A stretch of 64,000 bases of DNA from Flammeovirga agarivorans (GTDB lineage: Bacteria; Bacteroidota; Bacteroidia; Cytophagales; Flammeovirgaceae). Below, piece after piece: positions 16,609-25,241 of this stretch. The translations under genes and the position numbers were made by a program. Every line of letters begins with the position of its first letter. Positions within the stretch are counted from its first letter, which is position 1. The stretch spans positions 1 through 64,000 of the forward strand of contig NZ_JABAIL010000006.1 in assembly GCF_012641475.1 (NCBI RefSeq), given 5' to 3'. The notes below the pieces were generated by a model. That model did not search any database and was not told the origin of the DNA. It saw only the letters and a list, made by a program, of their open reading frames with translations.

Positions 16609-18270
16609 ATGGCAAAGAAACCGATATTATTACTCGTAGACGACGACCCTCAGGTATTACAAGCGGTGAAGGGTGATATGAGAAATAAATACAAGAAAGA
16701 GTTTAAAATTTTAGCTACAACTTCTGCTCAAGAAGCGTTGGACTTAGTGAGAGAGCTCAAAAATAAAGGAGAAGATATTGCCTTATTTTTGAGTGATCAG
16801 AGAATGCCAGAGATGCAAGGAGTGGACTTTCTTGAGAAAGCAAAAGAAGTGTACCCTACTGCAGGTAGAGTGTTATTAACAGCCTACAGTGATACAGATG
16901 CAGCTATTAAATCTATCAATGCAGCACAAATTGATTATTATTTATTGAAGCCTTGGGATCCTCCAGAAGAGAAATTATACCCAGTTATAGATGATATTCT
17001 GTTAGAGTGGCAAGCAAACCATAGGCCTGCATTCCAAGGGATACGCATTATGGGGTACCCTTTCTCTAAATTATCTCATGATATAAAAGACTTTCTTGCT
17101 ACGAATCTGATCCCTTACAAATGGTTGGATGTAACTAAGGACGAGGAAGCAATTCAACTTGTTGAAAGTAATCAATTAACGTCTGCCGATCTTCCTGTAG
17201 TAATTATGGAAGATGGTACTATTGTTAAACAGCCTGCACCTTCAGAGTTAGCAGGACACTTAGGTTTTAATGATGCAGCGAAAGAGGAGGTCTACGATGT
17301 TGTGATTATTGGAGCTGGTCCCGCAGGTTTGGCTGCTGCAGTATATGGTGGTTCCGAAGGGTTGAAAACCCTGTTAATTGAAAGAAAAGCCCCGGGAGGT
17401 CAGGCAGGAACAAGCTCTAGAATTGAAAATTACTTAGGTTTTCCTAAAGGTTTAAGTGGTCAAGACTTAGCCAGAAGAGCGATCACACAAGCTACCCGAT
17501 TTGGGATAGAGTTTTTGAACCCGAAATCAGTAAAAAAAATCGATTTCGTTGATAAGTATAAGGTATTAACCTTGGAGAGTGGTGAAGAAATCAAATCCAA
17601 AAGTATTGTACTCACTACAGGTGTAGATTATAGAAAGTTAATGACTGATGGATTACCTGAGCTTACAGGTGCTGGGGTCTATTATGGAGCAGCAACGACT
17701 GAGGCCAATTCATGTAAAGATTGTCCTGTATTTGTTGTTGGAGGGGGAAATTCTGCAGGTCAAGGTGCCATGTATTTATCTAGGTTTTCTAGCCATGTAA
17801 CAATATTGATACGTAGAGAGGATCTCTCCTCCACGATGTCTCAATATCTAATTGATCAAATTGCTGCAACACCAAATATCACCGTTCAACCGTTTTCTCA
17901 AATTGTAAAAGCCAATGGATCTGAACAGTTAGATAGCTTAGTGATTGAAGATATAAAATCTAAAGAAAAAGAAGAACATAAGGCAAAGGCAGTATTTATT
18001 TTTATTGGAGCAAAACCATATACAGAGTGGCTTCCTGCAACTGTCACAAAAGATGAAAAAGGATTTGTAAAAACAGGTAGAGACCTGACAGGAAACACCT
18101 TTAAAGCCCAATGGAAAGAAGAAAGGGATCCTTACCTTTTAGAAACGTCTATTCCGGGAATTTTTGCGGCAGGAGATGTCCGTTCTGGTGCAATGAATAG
18201 AGTAGCCTCAGCTGTTGGAGAAGGGGCAATGAGTATTTCTTTAGTTCATAAATATTTAAGTGAGTTCTAA
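16609..18270 (+). CDS. Receiver domain fused to a thioredoxin-reductase-like flavoprotein
   Basis: Residues 1-130 are a CheY-like receiver (acidic pair Asp11-Asp12, phospho-acceptor Asp63 in LSDQRMP, Lys in LLKPWD). Residues about 145-220 look like a thioredoxin/glutaredoxin-type domain without cysteines. The rest is a pyridine-nucleotide disulfide oxidoreductase with FAD motif IIGAGPAGLAAA (about 234-245) and NADPH motif VVGGGNSAGQGA (376-387). The usual CATC redox pair is replaced by GAAT (360-363); a CKDC sequence is nearby at 369-372 but displaced. So a flavin domain is attached to a phosphorylation switch. Contiguous with the kinase gene (no gap) and two bases before the bestrophin gene. 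Function is not established. Confidence 0.88.
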   Translation: MAKKPILLLVDDDPQVLQAVKGDMRNKYKKEFKILATTSAQEALDLVRELKNKGEDIALFLSDQRMPEMQGVDFLEKAKEVYPTAGRVLLTAYSDTDAAIKSINAAQIDYYLLKPWDPPEEKLYPVIDDILLEWQANHRPAFQGIRIMGYPFSKLSHDIKDFLATNLIPYKWLDVTKDEEAIQLVESNQLTSADLPVVIMEDGTIVKQPAPSELAGHLGFNDAAKEEVYDVVIIGAGPAGLAAAVYGGSEGLKTLLIERKAPGGQAGTSSRIENYLGFPKGLSGQDLARRAITQATRFGIEFLNPKSVKKIDFVDKYKVLTLESGEEIKSKSIVLTTGVDYRKLMTDGLPELTGAGVYYGAATTEANSCKDCPVFVVGGGNSAGQGAMYLSRFSSHVTILIRREDLSSTMSQYLIDQIAATPNITVQPFSQIVKANGSEQLDSLVIEDIKSKEKEEHKAKAVFIFIGAKPYTEWLPATVTKDEKGFVKTGRDLTGNTFKAQWKEERDPYLLETSIPGIFAAGDVRSGAMNRVASAVGEGAMSISLVHKYLSEF

Positions 18271-18272
18271 AT

Positions 18273-19202
18273 ATGATTATCTATAAGGCAAATGACAATT
18301 GGTTTGGCGACATTAAACACCTAGCTAAAAGCTGGACCATGGTGAGAGTAATGAGAACAGTGCTATTTTTTGGTGTATACACCACTATAGTATGGTTACT
18401 TCATCTGAATTTTTTTCCTGAAAAAGACCAAAGTGTAATCAATTCGGCATTTTCATTTCTTGGTGTAGTACTAAGTATTTTGTTGGTATTTAGAACTAAC
18501 AGTGCTTATGATCGTTGGTGGGAAGGAAGAAAACAATGGGGGGCATTAATCAATAATACTAGAAATTTGGCAGTTTATGCACATACCATTTTACCCAAAG
18601 AAGATAAGGGTATTCGCTTTTACTTGGCAGTACGCATTAGTAATTTTTGCCATGCTATGGTGGAACATTTAAGACAAGGTACAGATTTAGATCAACTGAT
18701 TCATTTAACGGAATCAGACCATAAGAAGTATGGAAAAAGAGCACATGTACCGAATGCAATTACTCATGAAATATATGAGACTATTGTTCACCAGCATAGG
18801 GAGAAATTAATTACTGATCCTGATTTGATAAATTATGGACCTCTTCATAAATCGTTATTGGATATCATAGGAGCTTGTGAGAGAATTAAAAAAACTCCTA
18901 TTCCGTTTTCATATGCAGTCTTTATGAAAGTATTTATTTCAACTTATGGATTATTGTTACCATTTGCACTAGCACCTCAGATGGCGTTTTGGTCTATTCC
19001 GGTAGTGATGTTGGTAATGTTCGCCTTTGTTGGGATAGAGTTAATGGGTGAAGAAATTGAAGACCCATTTGGTTTAGATTGTAATAATTTACCAACGGGT
19101 GATATGGCCAATACAATTCAGAATAATGTATTTGAAATTTTTGAATTGGATGAAGAGGTAGTAAAGAATGCAGAACGTAAACTTTATGATAAAGTATTCT
19201 AA
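18273..19202 (+). CDS. Bestrophin-family anion channel
   Basis: This 309-residue protein is of the bacterial bestrophin (UPF0187) family, chloride or anion channels that are pentamers in known cases. The signature is the stretch RTNSAYDRWWEGRKQWGAL (about 71-89) after two membrane segments (about 22-43 and 51-70). Two more hydrophobic segments lie at about 212-256, followed by the acidic EEIEDPFGLDCNNLP element. The start is two bases after the stop of the flavoprotein gene, so it belongs to the same operon. This makes it a likely target or output of that kinase/flavoprotein pair, which is inference. Confidence 0.9.
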   Translation: MIIYKANDNWFGDIKHLAKSWTMVRVMRTVLFFGVYTTIVWLLHLNFFPEKDQSVINSAFSFLGVVLSILLVFRTNSAYDRWWEGRKQWGALINNTRNLAVYAHTILPKEDKGIRFYLAVRISNFCHAMVEHLRQGTDLDQLIHLTESDHKKYGKRAHVPNAITHEIYETIVHQHREKLITDPDLINYGPLHKSLLDIIGACERIKKTPIPFSYAVFMKVFISTYGLLLPFALAPQMAFWSIPVVMLVMFAFVGIELMGEEIEDPFGLDCNNLPTGDMANTIQNNVFEIFELDEEVVKNAERKLYDKVF

Positions 19203-19368
19203 AGTGCTAATAGTGAGTTCATTTTATTAATAATTGTTTCTCTCTATTATCATTTATTGAAGTTCGTGTGATAAAAATTATTTGTAGTTTTCGGTAAAAG
19301 TAAATATGTTTATAGCAAGACACCTTTAGTATTATAAATTTTACTTTTCTAGAACAATTAACTGTGTA

Positions 19369-19605
19369 ATGACTATGAATAAGCAACAAATCACCGACTT
19401 GATTGAACAAGAAGTGGCACAAGAATCTCAGCTTCTACAAACAGCGACAGAGTATTCTTATTCTGCTGCAACTATCTTGTTTTCAAATGTCAAGAAAAAG
19501 ATCCAATCTTCGTACACTATTGATGAAGAACTTCTCAACGATGTGCTAACAGATATGAAATATGATATCAGAAAAGAGTTACATACTCAAAGTAGACTAT
19601 CATAA
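19369..19605 (+). CDS. Small hypothetical protein
   Basis: A 78-residue, mostly helical, glutamine- and serine-rich protein without signal peptide or membrane segment. Two ATG codons (19369 and 19375) are possible starts. It is followed by a good terminator, which supports a real gene. I recognise no family. Confidence 0.5.
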   Translation: MTMNKQQITDLIEQEVAQESQLLQTATEYSYSAATILFSNVKKKIQSSYTIDEELLNDVLTDMKYDIRKELHTQSRLS

Positions 19606-19635
19606 CTACTAGACGTTAGTACGGTAAGAAACAAT

Positions 19636-19677
19636 AAAGCGGTCTATCCTTTAAATTAAGGGTAGGCCGCTTTTTTA
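19636..19677 (+). terminator. Intrinsic terminator
   Basis: The stem AAAGCGG-CTA-CCT pairs with AGGGTAGGCCGCTTT and is followed by a T-run, 30 bases after the stop of the 78-residue gene. Confidence 0.88.
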
Positions 19678-19866
19678 TTTAGAGTGTTCCATAATCAAAC
19701 AGAATGTAATATTTAATGAACGTTAACGAACACTTACCTATTCTGATATACTTTAAAATACATGTATAAATAACTGAAATTCAGTATTTTATAATTTTTT
19801 GGTACACTTGTAGTTTATGTAGTAGTGTGTGCAAACATATTATATTACTCTTAAAATAACATCATT

Positions 19867-20280
19867 ATGAAAACTCTATTCTCAGCAACGCTATTGTCTC
19901 TTTTTGTACTGTTATCATCCTTTAATACAGTTTCTGCAGAAGAGGCACCGGCAGAAGAAAAAATGTCTTTACTGATCAAAATGGTTAATTCAGCAGATAA
20001 AAATGATTGGCAGACATTAAATAAAGCAGCCATGTTTTGTATTAATTGGAATGCAGATTTAGAATTAGCAAAACAATGGATTGAAGCCTCTATCCAGATA
20101 TCAGATAATCCAGAAGCTTACGAACTTATGGGTGATTATTACCTAAGAACAGGAAATTTAAGAAAAGCTTATGGCTATTATCTAACATCATTAGAGAAAG
20201 GTTTATTCTCATTAAATAGAGAAGACTTGATTAGAATCCAAAGAAAAAACGTTACGTTCGGAAGAATGTTAATGGATTAA
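19867..20280 (+). CDS. Small exported TPR-like protein
   Basis: This 137-residue protein has a signal peptide (1-24, ending VSAEE) and then an all-helical region. Two helix pairs look like tetratricopeptide repeats (about 62-118, WIEASIQISDNPEAYELMGDYYLRTG in its core, then AYGYYLTSLEKGL). It probably mediates protein contacts in the periplasm. It is monocistronic, ended by a strong terminator. Confidence 0.72.
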   Translation: MKTLFSATLLSLFVLLSSFNTVSAEEAPAEEKMSLLIKMVNSADKNDWQTLNKAAMFCINWNADLELAKQWIEASIQISDNPEAYELMGDYYLRTGNLRKAYGYYLTSLEKGLFSLNREDLIRIQRKNVTFGRMLMD

Positions 20281-20299
20281 TAAGTTCTAGATATATATG

Positions 20300-20332
20300 A
20301 GCCCAGGAATTGAAAAGTTTCTGGGCTTTTTT
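20300..20332 (+). terminator. Intrinsic terminator
   Basis: The arms AGCCCAGGAA and TTTCTGGGCT are followed by TTTTTTG, 20 bases past the stop of the TPR-like gene. It closes the region before the polysaccharide locus. Confidence 0.88.
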
Positions 20333-20479
20333 GTGTTTACATACTTCAGGGAAATTAATCGACCAATTTAGAGGGCTCTTTTTTACAGGTAAGGAAGAAG
20401 ATAGAATTTTTTCTGAAAAGCATTGTTTATTGAGTTAGGTTGGATGTATACTTTTTGAAACCTCTAATCTTGATCAACG

Positions 20480-21889
20480 ATGAAGCTTATATGTACTCTT
20501 TTATTTATGACGATAGCCTTGAATAGTTTGGGTAATGATCATAAAAGAAAAAGTAAATCTCCTAATATTCTTATTATCGTTTCTGATGATCAGGGATGGG
20601 CTGATGTAGGCTTTCATGGTTCTGATATCCCTACACCCAATTTGGATGCCTTAGCAAAAAATGGAATTACTTTCTCTCAAGGCTATGTTAGTCACCCTTA
20701 CTGTAGTCCAAGTAGAGCCGGTTTGTTAAGTGGAAGGTACCAACAGAAATTTGGGCATGAGAATAATATACCTTACGTTAACCCAACAGATAATGACGGT
20801 TTACCTTTAGATGAACAACTTCTTTCAGAATTCTTACAAGAAAATGGATATCAAACATGTGCAATTGGGAAGTGGCATTTAGGAGATCATCCTCGATTTT
20901 GGCCCAATAATAGAGGTTTTAACCATTGGTTTGGCTTCTATGGTGGTCATTCTGATTATTGGGGAAATTATAAGAATAATGATCCAATCCATGGTATTTT
21001 GAAAGATGGTAAACCTGTAGACAAAGAAGAACTCACTTACCTGACCGATGATTTTAGTACAGCAGCAATCAATTATATAGAAGCATATACAAAAAGTGAT
21101 TCCCCATTTTTTATGTATTTGGCTTATAACGCACCACATGCACCAATACAGGCACCGAAGAAATATCTGAACAAAGTAAGTCACATCGAAGATGGTGAAA
21201 GAGCAGCTTATGCCTCATTAGTAGTAGGGATGGATATAGGTATTGGTAAAATCGTTCAAAAGTTAAAAGAAGAAAATGTATATGAAAACACAATTATTAT
21301 CTTCTTAAGTGATAATGGCCCACATATTATGGGAGCAAGTGGGTATCCATTCAGAGGACATAAAGGTATGTTGTTTGAAGCCGGTATAAGAGTTCCTTTT
21401 ATTATTTCTTGGCCCGAGCAATTACCAAGTGACACAACGTATGATGTACCGATCTCTTCATTAGATCTTTTCCCAACAGTCGCATCTGCTGCAAAATTAA
21501 AAGTTAAAAAGAAAGTAGATGGGGTGGACTTATTGCCATTTCTTACTGAAAAACAGAATGGAGATCCACATAAGACTTTGTATTGGAGGTATTCGGATGG
21601 AGCAGGATACGCCATACGACACAAAAATTATAAGTTGATTTACTCTGGGTATAAAGAGAAACATTTCCTCTTTGATCTAGACAAAGACCCTTATGAGACG
21701 AACGATTTATTTGATAGTGAAAAACAGGTCGCTCAAAAATTATCACAAATGTATAAGGATTGGAATGGGGAAACAGTTCCTGCAAAATGGCAAGACCCTC
21801 ATGCAGAAAATGTATTGAAAGAAGAGAAGAAAAGGCAATACTTTATTGACAAGGCATCTAAAGGTGAAAAACAAAATCAAGATAGTTAG
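20480..21889 (+). CDS. S1-family sulfatase A
   Basis: Exported formylglycine-dependent sulfatase, 469 residues. The N-terminal motif NILIIVSDDQGWADVG carries the metal-binding aspartates. The active-site signature is PYCSPSRAGLLSGRY with Cys75, to be converted to formylglycine (C-S-P-S-R). Other active-site elements are GKWHLGDHP (about 134-142), NAPHAPIQAP, and SDNGPH (about 276-281). The C-terminal LFDLDKDPYETNDL is typical of S1 enzymes. It hydrolyses a sulfate ester of a saccharide; subfamily and substrate cannot be settled by eye. It has a signal peptide (1-19) and opens the polysaccharide cluster. Confidence 0.92.
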   Translation: MKLICTLLFMTIALNSLGNDHKRKSKSPNILIIVSDDQGWADVGFHGSDIPTPNLDALAKNGITFSQGYVSHPYCSPSRAGLLSGRYQQKFGHENNIPYVNPTDNDGLPLDEQLLSEFLQENGYQTCAIGKWHLGDHPRFWPNNRGFNHWFGFYGGHSDYWGNYKNNDPIHGILKDGKPVDKEELTYLTDDFSTAAINYIEAYTKSDSPFFMYLAYNAPHAPIQAPKKYLNKVSHIEDGERAAYASLVVGMDIGIGKIVQKLKEENVYENTIIIFLSDNGPHIMGASGYPFRGHKGMLFEAGIRVPFIISWPEQLPSDTTYDVPISSLDLFPTVASAAKLKVKKKVDGVDLLPFLTEKQNGDPHKTLYWRYSDGAGYAIRHKNYKLIYSGYKEKHFLFDLDKDPYETNDLFDSEKQVAQKLSQMYKDWNGETVPAKWQDPHAENVLKEEKKRQYFIDKASKGEKQNQDS

Positions 21890-21986
21890 TGGGGGCATAT
21901 CAACGATAAATTAGGGGGTGAAACTTCATACTTTAGAAATTGGTTGATGTATAACACTATATCGTTGTAAGTTGTGATCGGTATAA

Positions 21987-23585
21987 ATGAATGAACTATT
22001 TACAAACATGGCAAAAACTTACTTATTAATACTTGTAGCATTGAGTATTCTATCTTCTTGTTCATCAGAGAAGCAAGAGAAGAAACCAAATATCTTGTAC
22101 ATTATGTCGGATGATCATACTTCGCAAGCCATTGGAGCATATGAGAGTAGACTTAGTGTATTAAACCCTACACCGACAATTGATCAATTAGCGAAAGAAG
22201 GAGTATTGTTTCAAAACGCTTTTTGTACCAACTCAATCTGTACACCATCAAGAGCTACGATTTTAACAGGACAATATTCTCAGACCAATGGAGTATTGGA
22301 TTTAAGTGGAAAATTATCTCCAGAAAATCAGTATTTACCTCAAGAAATGAGAAAAGCCGGGTACGAAACAGCTATGATTGGTAAATGGCATTTAGTTGAA
22401 GAACCTGCTGCTTTTGATTACTATAAAGTATTACCTGTACAAGGAAAATATTTTAATCCTGTATTTAGAGAAAGGGGAGATAAACAGTGGCCCAAAAATA
22501 CGTCGAAATATAAGGGACATTCTTCTGATAGAATTACCGATATATCATTAGAATGGTTGAGAAATAGAGAAGATAAATCGAAACCATTTTTCTTAATGCA
22601 CCATTTTAAGGCACCTCATGATTTCTTTGAATACGCACCGAGATATGAGGAGTATTTAAAGGATGTTGAAATTCCAGAACCTAAAAGCTTATATGATAAT
22701 AAAAATAATGGATCTATAGCAACAAAAGGAAAGGACAATGCACTTATCCATAAAATTGGATCATCGATATCTCAACGTAATACAGGTAGAGATATGGGAA
22801 AGGATTTAAAGATAGATCAGTCTTTAACAGGAAATGCTTATACACACGCTTCTTATCAAGAATACCTAAAACGTTATTTGAGATGTGTAAAAGGAGTTGA
22901 TGATAATATTAAGCGTTTATTGAATTACTTGGAAACTACAGGTGAGTTAGAAAATACGATCATTATTTATACTAGTGATCAAGGAATGATGCTTGGAGAA
23001 CATGATTATCAAGACAAACGTTGGATGTATGAAGAATCGATGAGAATGCCATTTATTGTACGTTATCCTAAGAAGTTCCAAAAAGGCATTAAATCTGATG
23101 CGATTATCAATAATACCGACTTCGCACCAACACTAATCGACCTTGCTCAGAGTAATATTCCTGAGAAAATGCATGGAAAGTCTTTCGCGTCTATTTTAGA
23201 AACAGGAAATGAACCGACTGATTGGCGAAAGTCAACCTACTATAGATATTGGATGCATATGGCTCATAAACATGCCAACCCTGCTCACTTTGGTGTTAGA
23301 ACAAAACAATATAAACTCATTTTTTTCTATGGAAAACATTATGACCCAGAAAACCATGAAGGTGAATGGGGAGGTGACTATAATTTTGAAACACCTGTGG
23401 CATGGGAATTATATGATTTAAAAAATGATCCTCATGAACTCAACAATGTTTATGGTCAGGAGGAATATGCAGAAGTCGTTAAATCATTGAAGTCAGAATT
23501 GATCCATTTAAGAGAAGAGTTTGATGAAACGGATGCTAATTATCCGATTCTTGCAGAGGTAATTGATGAAAATTTAAAATCATAA
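21987..23585 (+). CDS. S1-family sulfatase B, lipoprotein
   Basis: A 532-residue sulfatase with a lipoprotein signal: hydrophobic run, then LSSCSSEKQ (about 25-33). Starts at 21987 or at the in-frame ATG 24 bases later are both possible. The metal motif is NILYIMSDDHTSQAIG and the modification signature is SICTPSRATILTGQYS with Cys85 (C-T-P-S-R). MIGKWHL, HHFKAPHDFF and YTSDQGMMLGEHD complete the active site. It is 97 bases after sulfatase A, probably one operon, and followed by a terminator. Membrane anchoring suggests it acts in the periplasm or at the cell surface on larger oligosaccharides. The layout differs clearly from sulfatase A, so a different sulfate position is likely. Confidence 0.92.
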   Translation: MNELFTNMAKTYLLILVALSILSSCSSEKQEKKPNILYIMSDDHTSQAIGAYESRLSVLNPTPTIDQLAKEGVLFQNAFCTNSICTPSRATILTGQYSQTNGVLDLSGKLSPENQYLPQEMRKAGYETAMIGKWHLVEEPAAFDYYKVLPVQGKYFNPVFRERGDKQWPKNTSKYKGHSSDRITDISLEWLRNREDKSKPFFLMHHFKAPHDFFEYAPRYEEYLKDVEIPEPKSLYDNKNNGSIATKGKDNALIHKIGSSISQRNTGRDMGKDLKIDQSLTGNAYTHASYQEYLKRYLRCVKGVDDNIKRLLNYLETTGELENTIIIYTSDQGMMLGEHDYQDKRWMYEESMRMPFIVRYPKKFQKGIKSDAIINNTDFAPTLIDLAQSNIPEKMHGKSFASILETGNEPTDWRKSTYYRYWMHMAHKHANPAHFGVRTKQYKLIFFYGKHYDPENHEGEWGGDYNFETPVAWELYDLKNDPHELNNVYGQEEYAEVVKSLKSELIHLREEFDETDANYPILAEVIDENLKS

Positions 23586-23633
23586 TAGCGAAATAGTGAT
23601 ATAATCATAGTTAGATATAATAAGTATATTATT

Positions 23634-23665
23634 AAAGAGGTACCAAATTGGGACCTCTTTTTTTA
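23634..23665 (+). terminator. Intrinsic terminator after sulfatase B
   Basis: The arms AAAGAGGT(A)CCA and TGG(G)ACCTCTTT, with one mismatch, are followed by a T-run. The rest of the gap 23586-24003 has no other feature that I can see. Confidence 0.85.
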
Positions 23666-24003
23666 TTTCCTTTCAATTGCTGATAACACTGTTAATTATA
23701 CCTATCCCCTTTTTCTCCTATATATTTTTACTTACATTGCGATACTGGTAATGTCTATAAACAAACATTTTTTAAACGATTTATCATAAGTTTCTTAATA
23801 TCAATTCATTAATCAATTAGTAATTACTGTTTATTTTAAAGCTCTATTCTTTTGTTATATAAAATGAAAGATAAGAGAAAAGCCAGATGTGATACAATAC
23901 CTACCTTTAGGATAGATTTTAACAGGATGGAAGACACCAGCATTTTAAACTTTTTACTGGGAAGAGTACATCAACAAAGTATGACTTTTTAATAACAACC
24001 GAA

Positions 24004-25044
24004 ATGAAGATTCAAAAGAAATTAATAGTAGCGGCTTCAGTTTTTGTGGCAACATCATTAAATGTATTTGCACAAGAAGCAGCAACAGGAGAAACTGCAG
24101 CAGCAGTAGAGGTAATGAAAGGTAAGAAAGTATACCTAAAGTCAACAGCTACAGTAGGGGCAACTTCTTCTTATTGGAAAATTAATCAAGATAAAGCCGT
24201 TAGTAACGAAAAACTAACAATGAAAGGTGTTGAATATAAAAAAGGTCTTGGTGTTCACGCACCATCAAAGCTTATTTATGAAGTACCACCGAAGGCAGAG
24301 TTTTTCTATGTAGTACCTGGTGCTGATGATGCCCACCAAGGTTTATTAAAAATGAATATTTTAGTTGATGGCAAAGAAGTATTTACTACGGGTAACATCA
24401 AAAGTAAGTCGGATAAATATATGCCTAAAATGGTAGCCATTGATGTAAAAGGTGCTTCCAGCTTAGAATTAGTGGTAGATCAACTAGAAGAGAATGGCGG
24501 GGATCATGCAGACTGGGCGGAAGCTTTTTTCGTTGAAGGTAAGAAAGAAAATGCTCCAAAGGATGCAAAATATGCTAAAGCGTTTAAGCAATCGTTAGAA
24601 GATGATGAGTTACCTGGTGCAAAAGTATATTTAACAAAAGAAAAAGCTTCTTTAGTAGATTCTTTCTGGAAAGTAATGAACGATGAAGGTATTGAAGGAG
24701 GTAAAATCAGTATCTCAGGAAAAAAATATAACCATGGTTTGGGTGTACATGCACCGTCAAAATTAGTATTCCCTATTGAGTCAAATTATAAGACTTTTGC
24801 TGTAATACCTGGTGCCAATGATTCAAATGGAGGTCTTATTAGAATGAGAATTTTAGTAGACAACAAAGAAGTGTTTAATAGCGGACCTATCAGAAGTCAA
24901 AAGCAGAAGCCGGAGTTATTACAAATCGATGTTCAAGGCAAGAAAGAAATTACGTTAATTGTAGATGAAGAAGATGGTGACAAAGGTGGAGACCATGCAA
25001 GTTGGGCAGGCGCGTATTTCATGATCGATGGCGATACAAAATAA
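24004..25044 (+). CDS. Exported protein with two NPCBM domains
   Basis: A signal peptide (1-24, ending NVFAQ) is followed by two copies of the NPCBM (novel putative carbohydrate-binding module) fold, about 38-178 and 205-345. Each copy has the motif KGLGVHAPSKLIYEVP or HGLGVHAPSKLVFPI, then VVPGADD/VIPGAND, ILVDGKEVF, and the ending GGDHADWAEAFF or GGDHASWAGAYF. NPCBM domains usually sit on glycoside hydrolases; a free-standing tandem pair suggests a periplasmic or surface glycan-binding protein. A terminator lies after it. No catalytic domain is present. Confidence 0.88.
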   Translation: MKIQKKLIVAASVFVATSLNVFAQEAATGETAAAVEVMKGKKVYLKSTATVGATSSYWKINQDKAVSNEKLTMKGVEYKKGLGVHAPSKLIYEVPPKAEFFYVVPGADDAHQGLLKMNILVDGKEVFTTGNIKSKSDKYMPKMVAIDVKGASSLELVVDQLEENGGDHADWAEAFFVEGKKENAPKDAKYAKAFKQSLEDDELPGAKVYLTKEKASLVDSFWKVMNDEGIEGGKISISGKKYNHGLGVHAPSKLVFPIESNYKTFAVIPGANDSNGGLIRMRILVDNKEVFNSGPIRSQKQKPELLQIDVQGKKEITLIVDEEDGDKGGDHASWAGAYFMIDGDTK

Positions 25045-25074
25045 GTAAGTAATTCTTTACTTTAGATATTATAG

Positions 25075-25103
25075 AAAGCCTACATCTAGAGTAGGCTTTT
25101 TTT
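25075..25103 (+). terminator. Intrinsic terminator after the NPCBM gene
   Basis: The arms AAAGCCTAC and GTAGGCTTT are followed by a T-run, 30 bases past the stop. Confidence 0.88.
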
Positions 25104-25241
25104 ATAAAAACACCCTCAACTGGGCTAAAAACATGATACATTAATTATCAGCAAAGCTTTGAAATATTTAAACCTATCAAGTTTTAGTATTCAATATACC
25201 TTTACCTAACACACAATACGTACAATCGAAAATTACTTGAA

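Noticed and set aside
21256-21624. 122-residue minus-strand frame in sulfatase A
   Set aside because: Antisense shadow; the sulfatase reading frame has all active-site motifs here.
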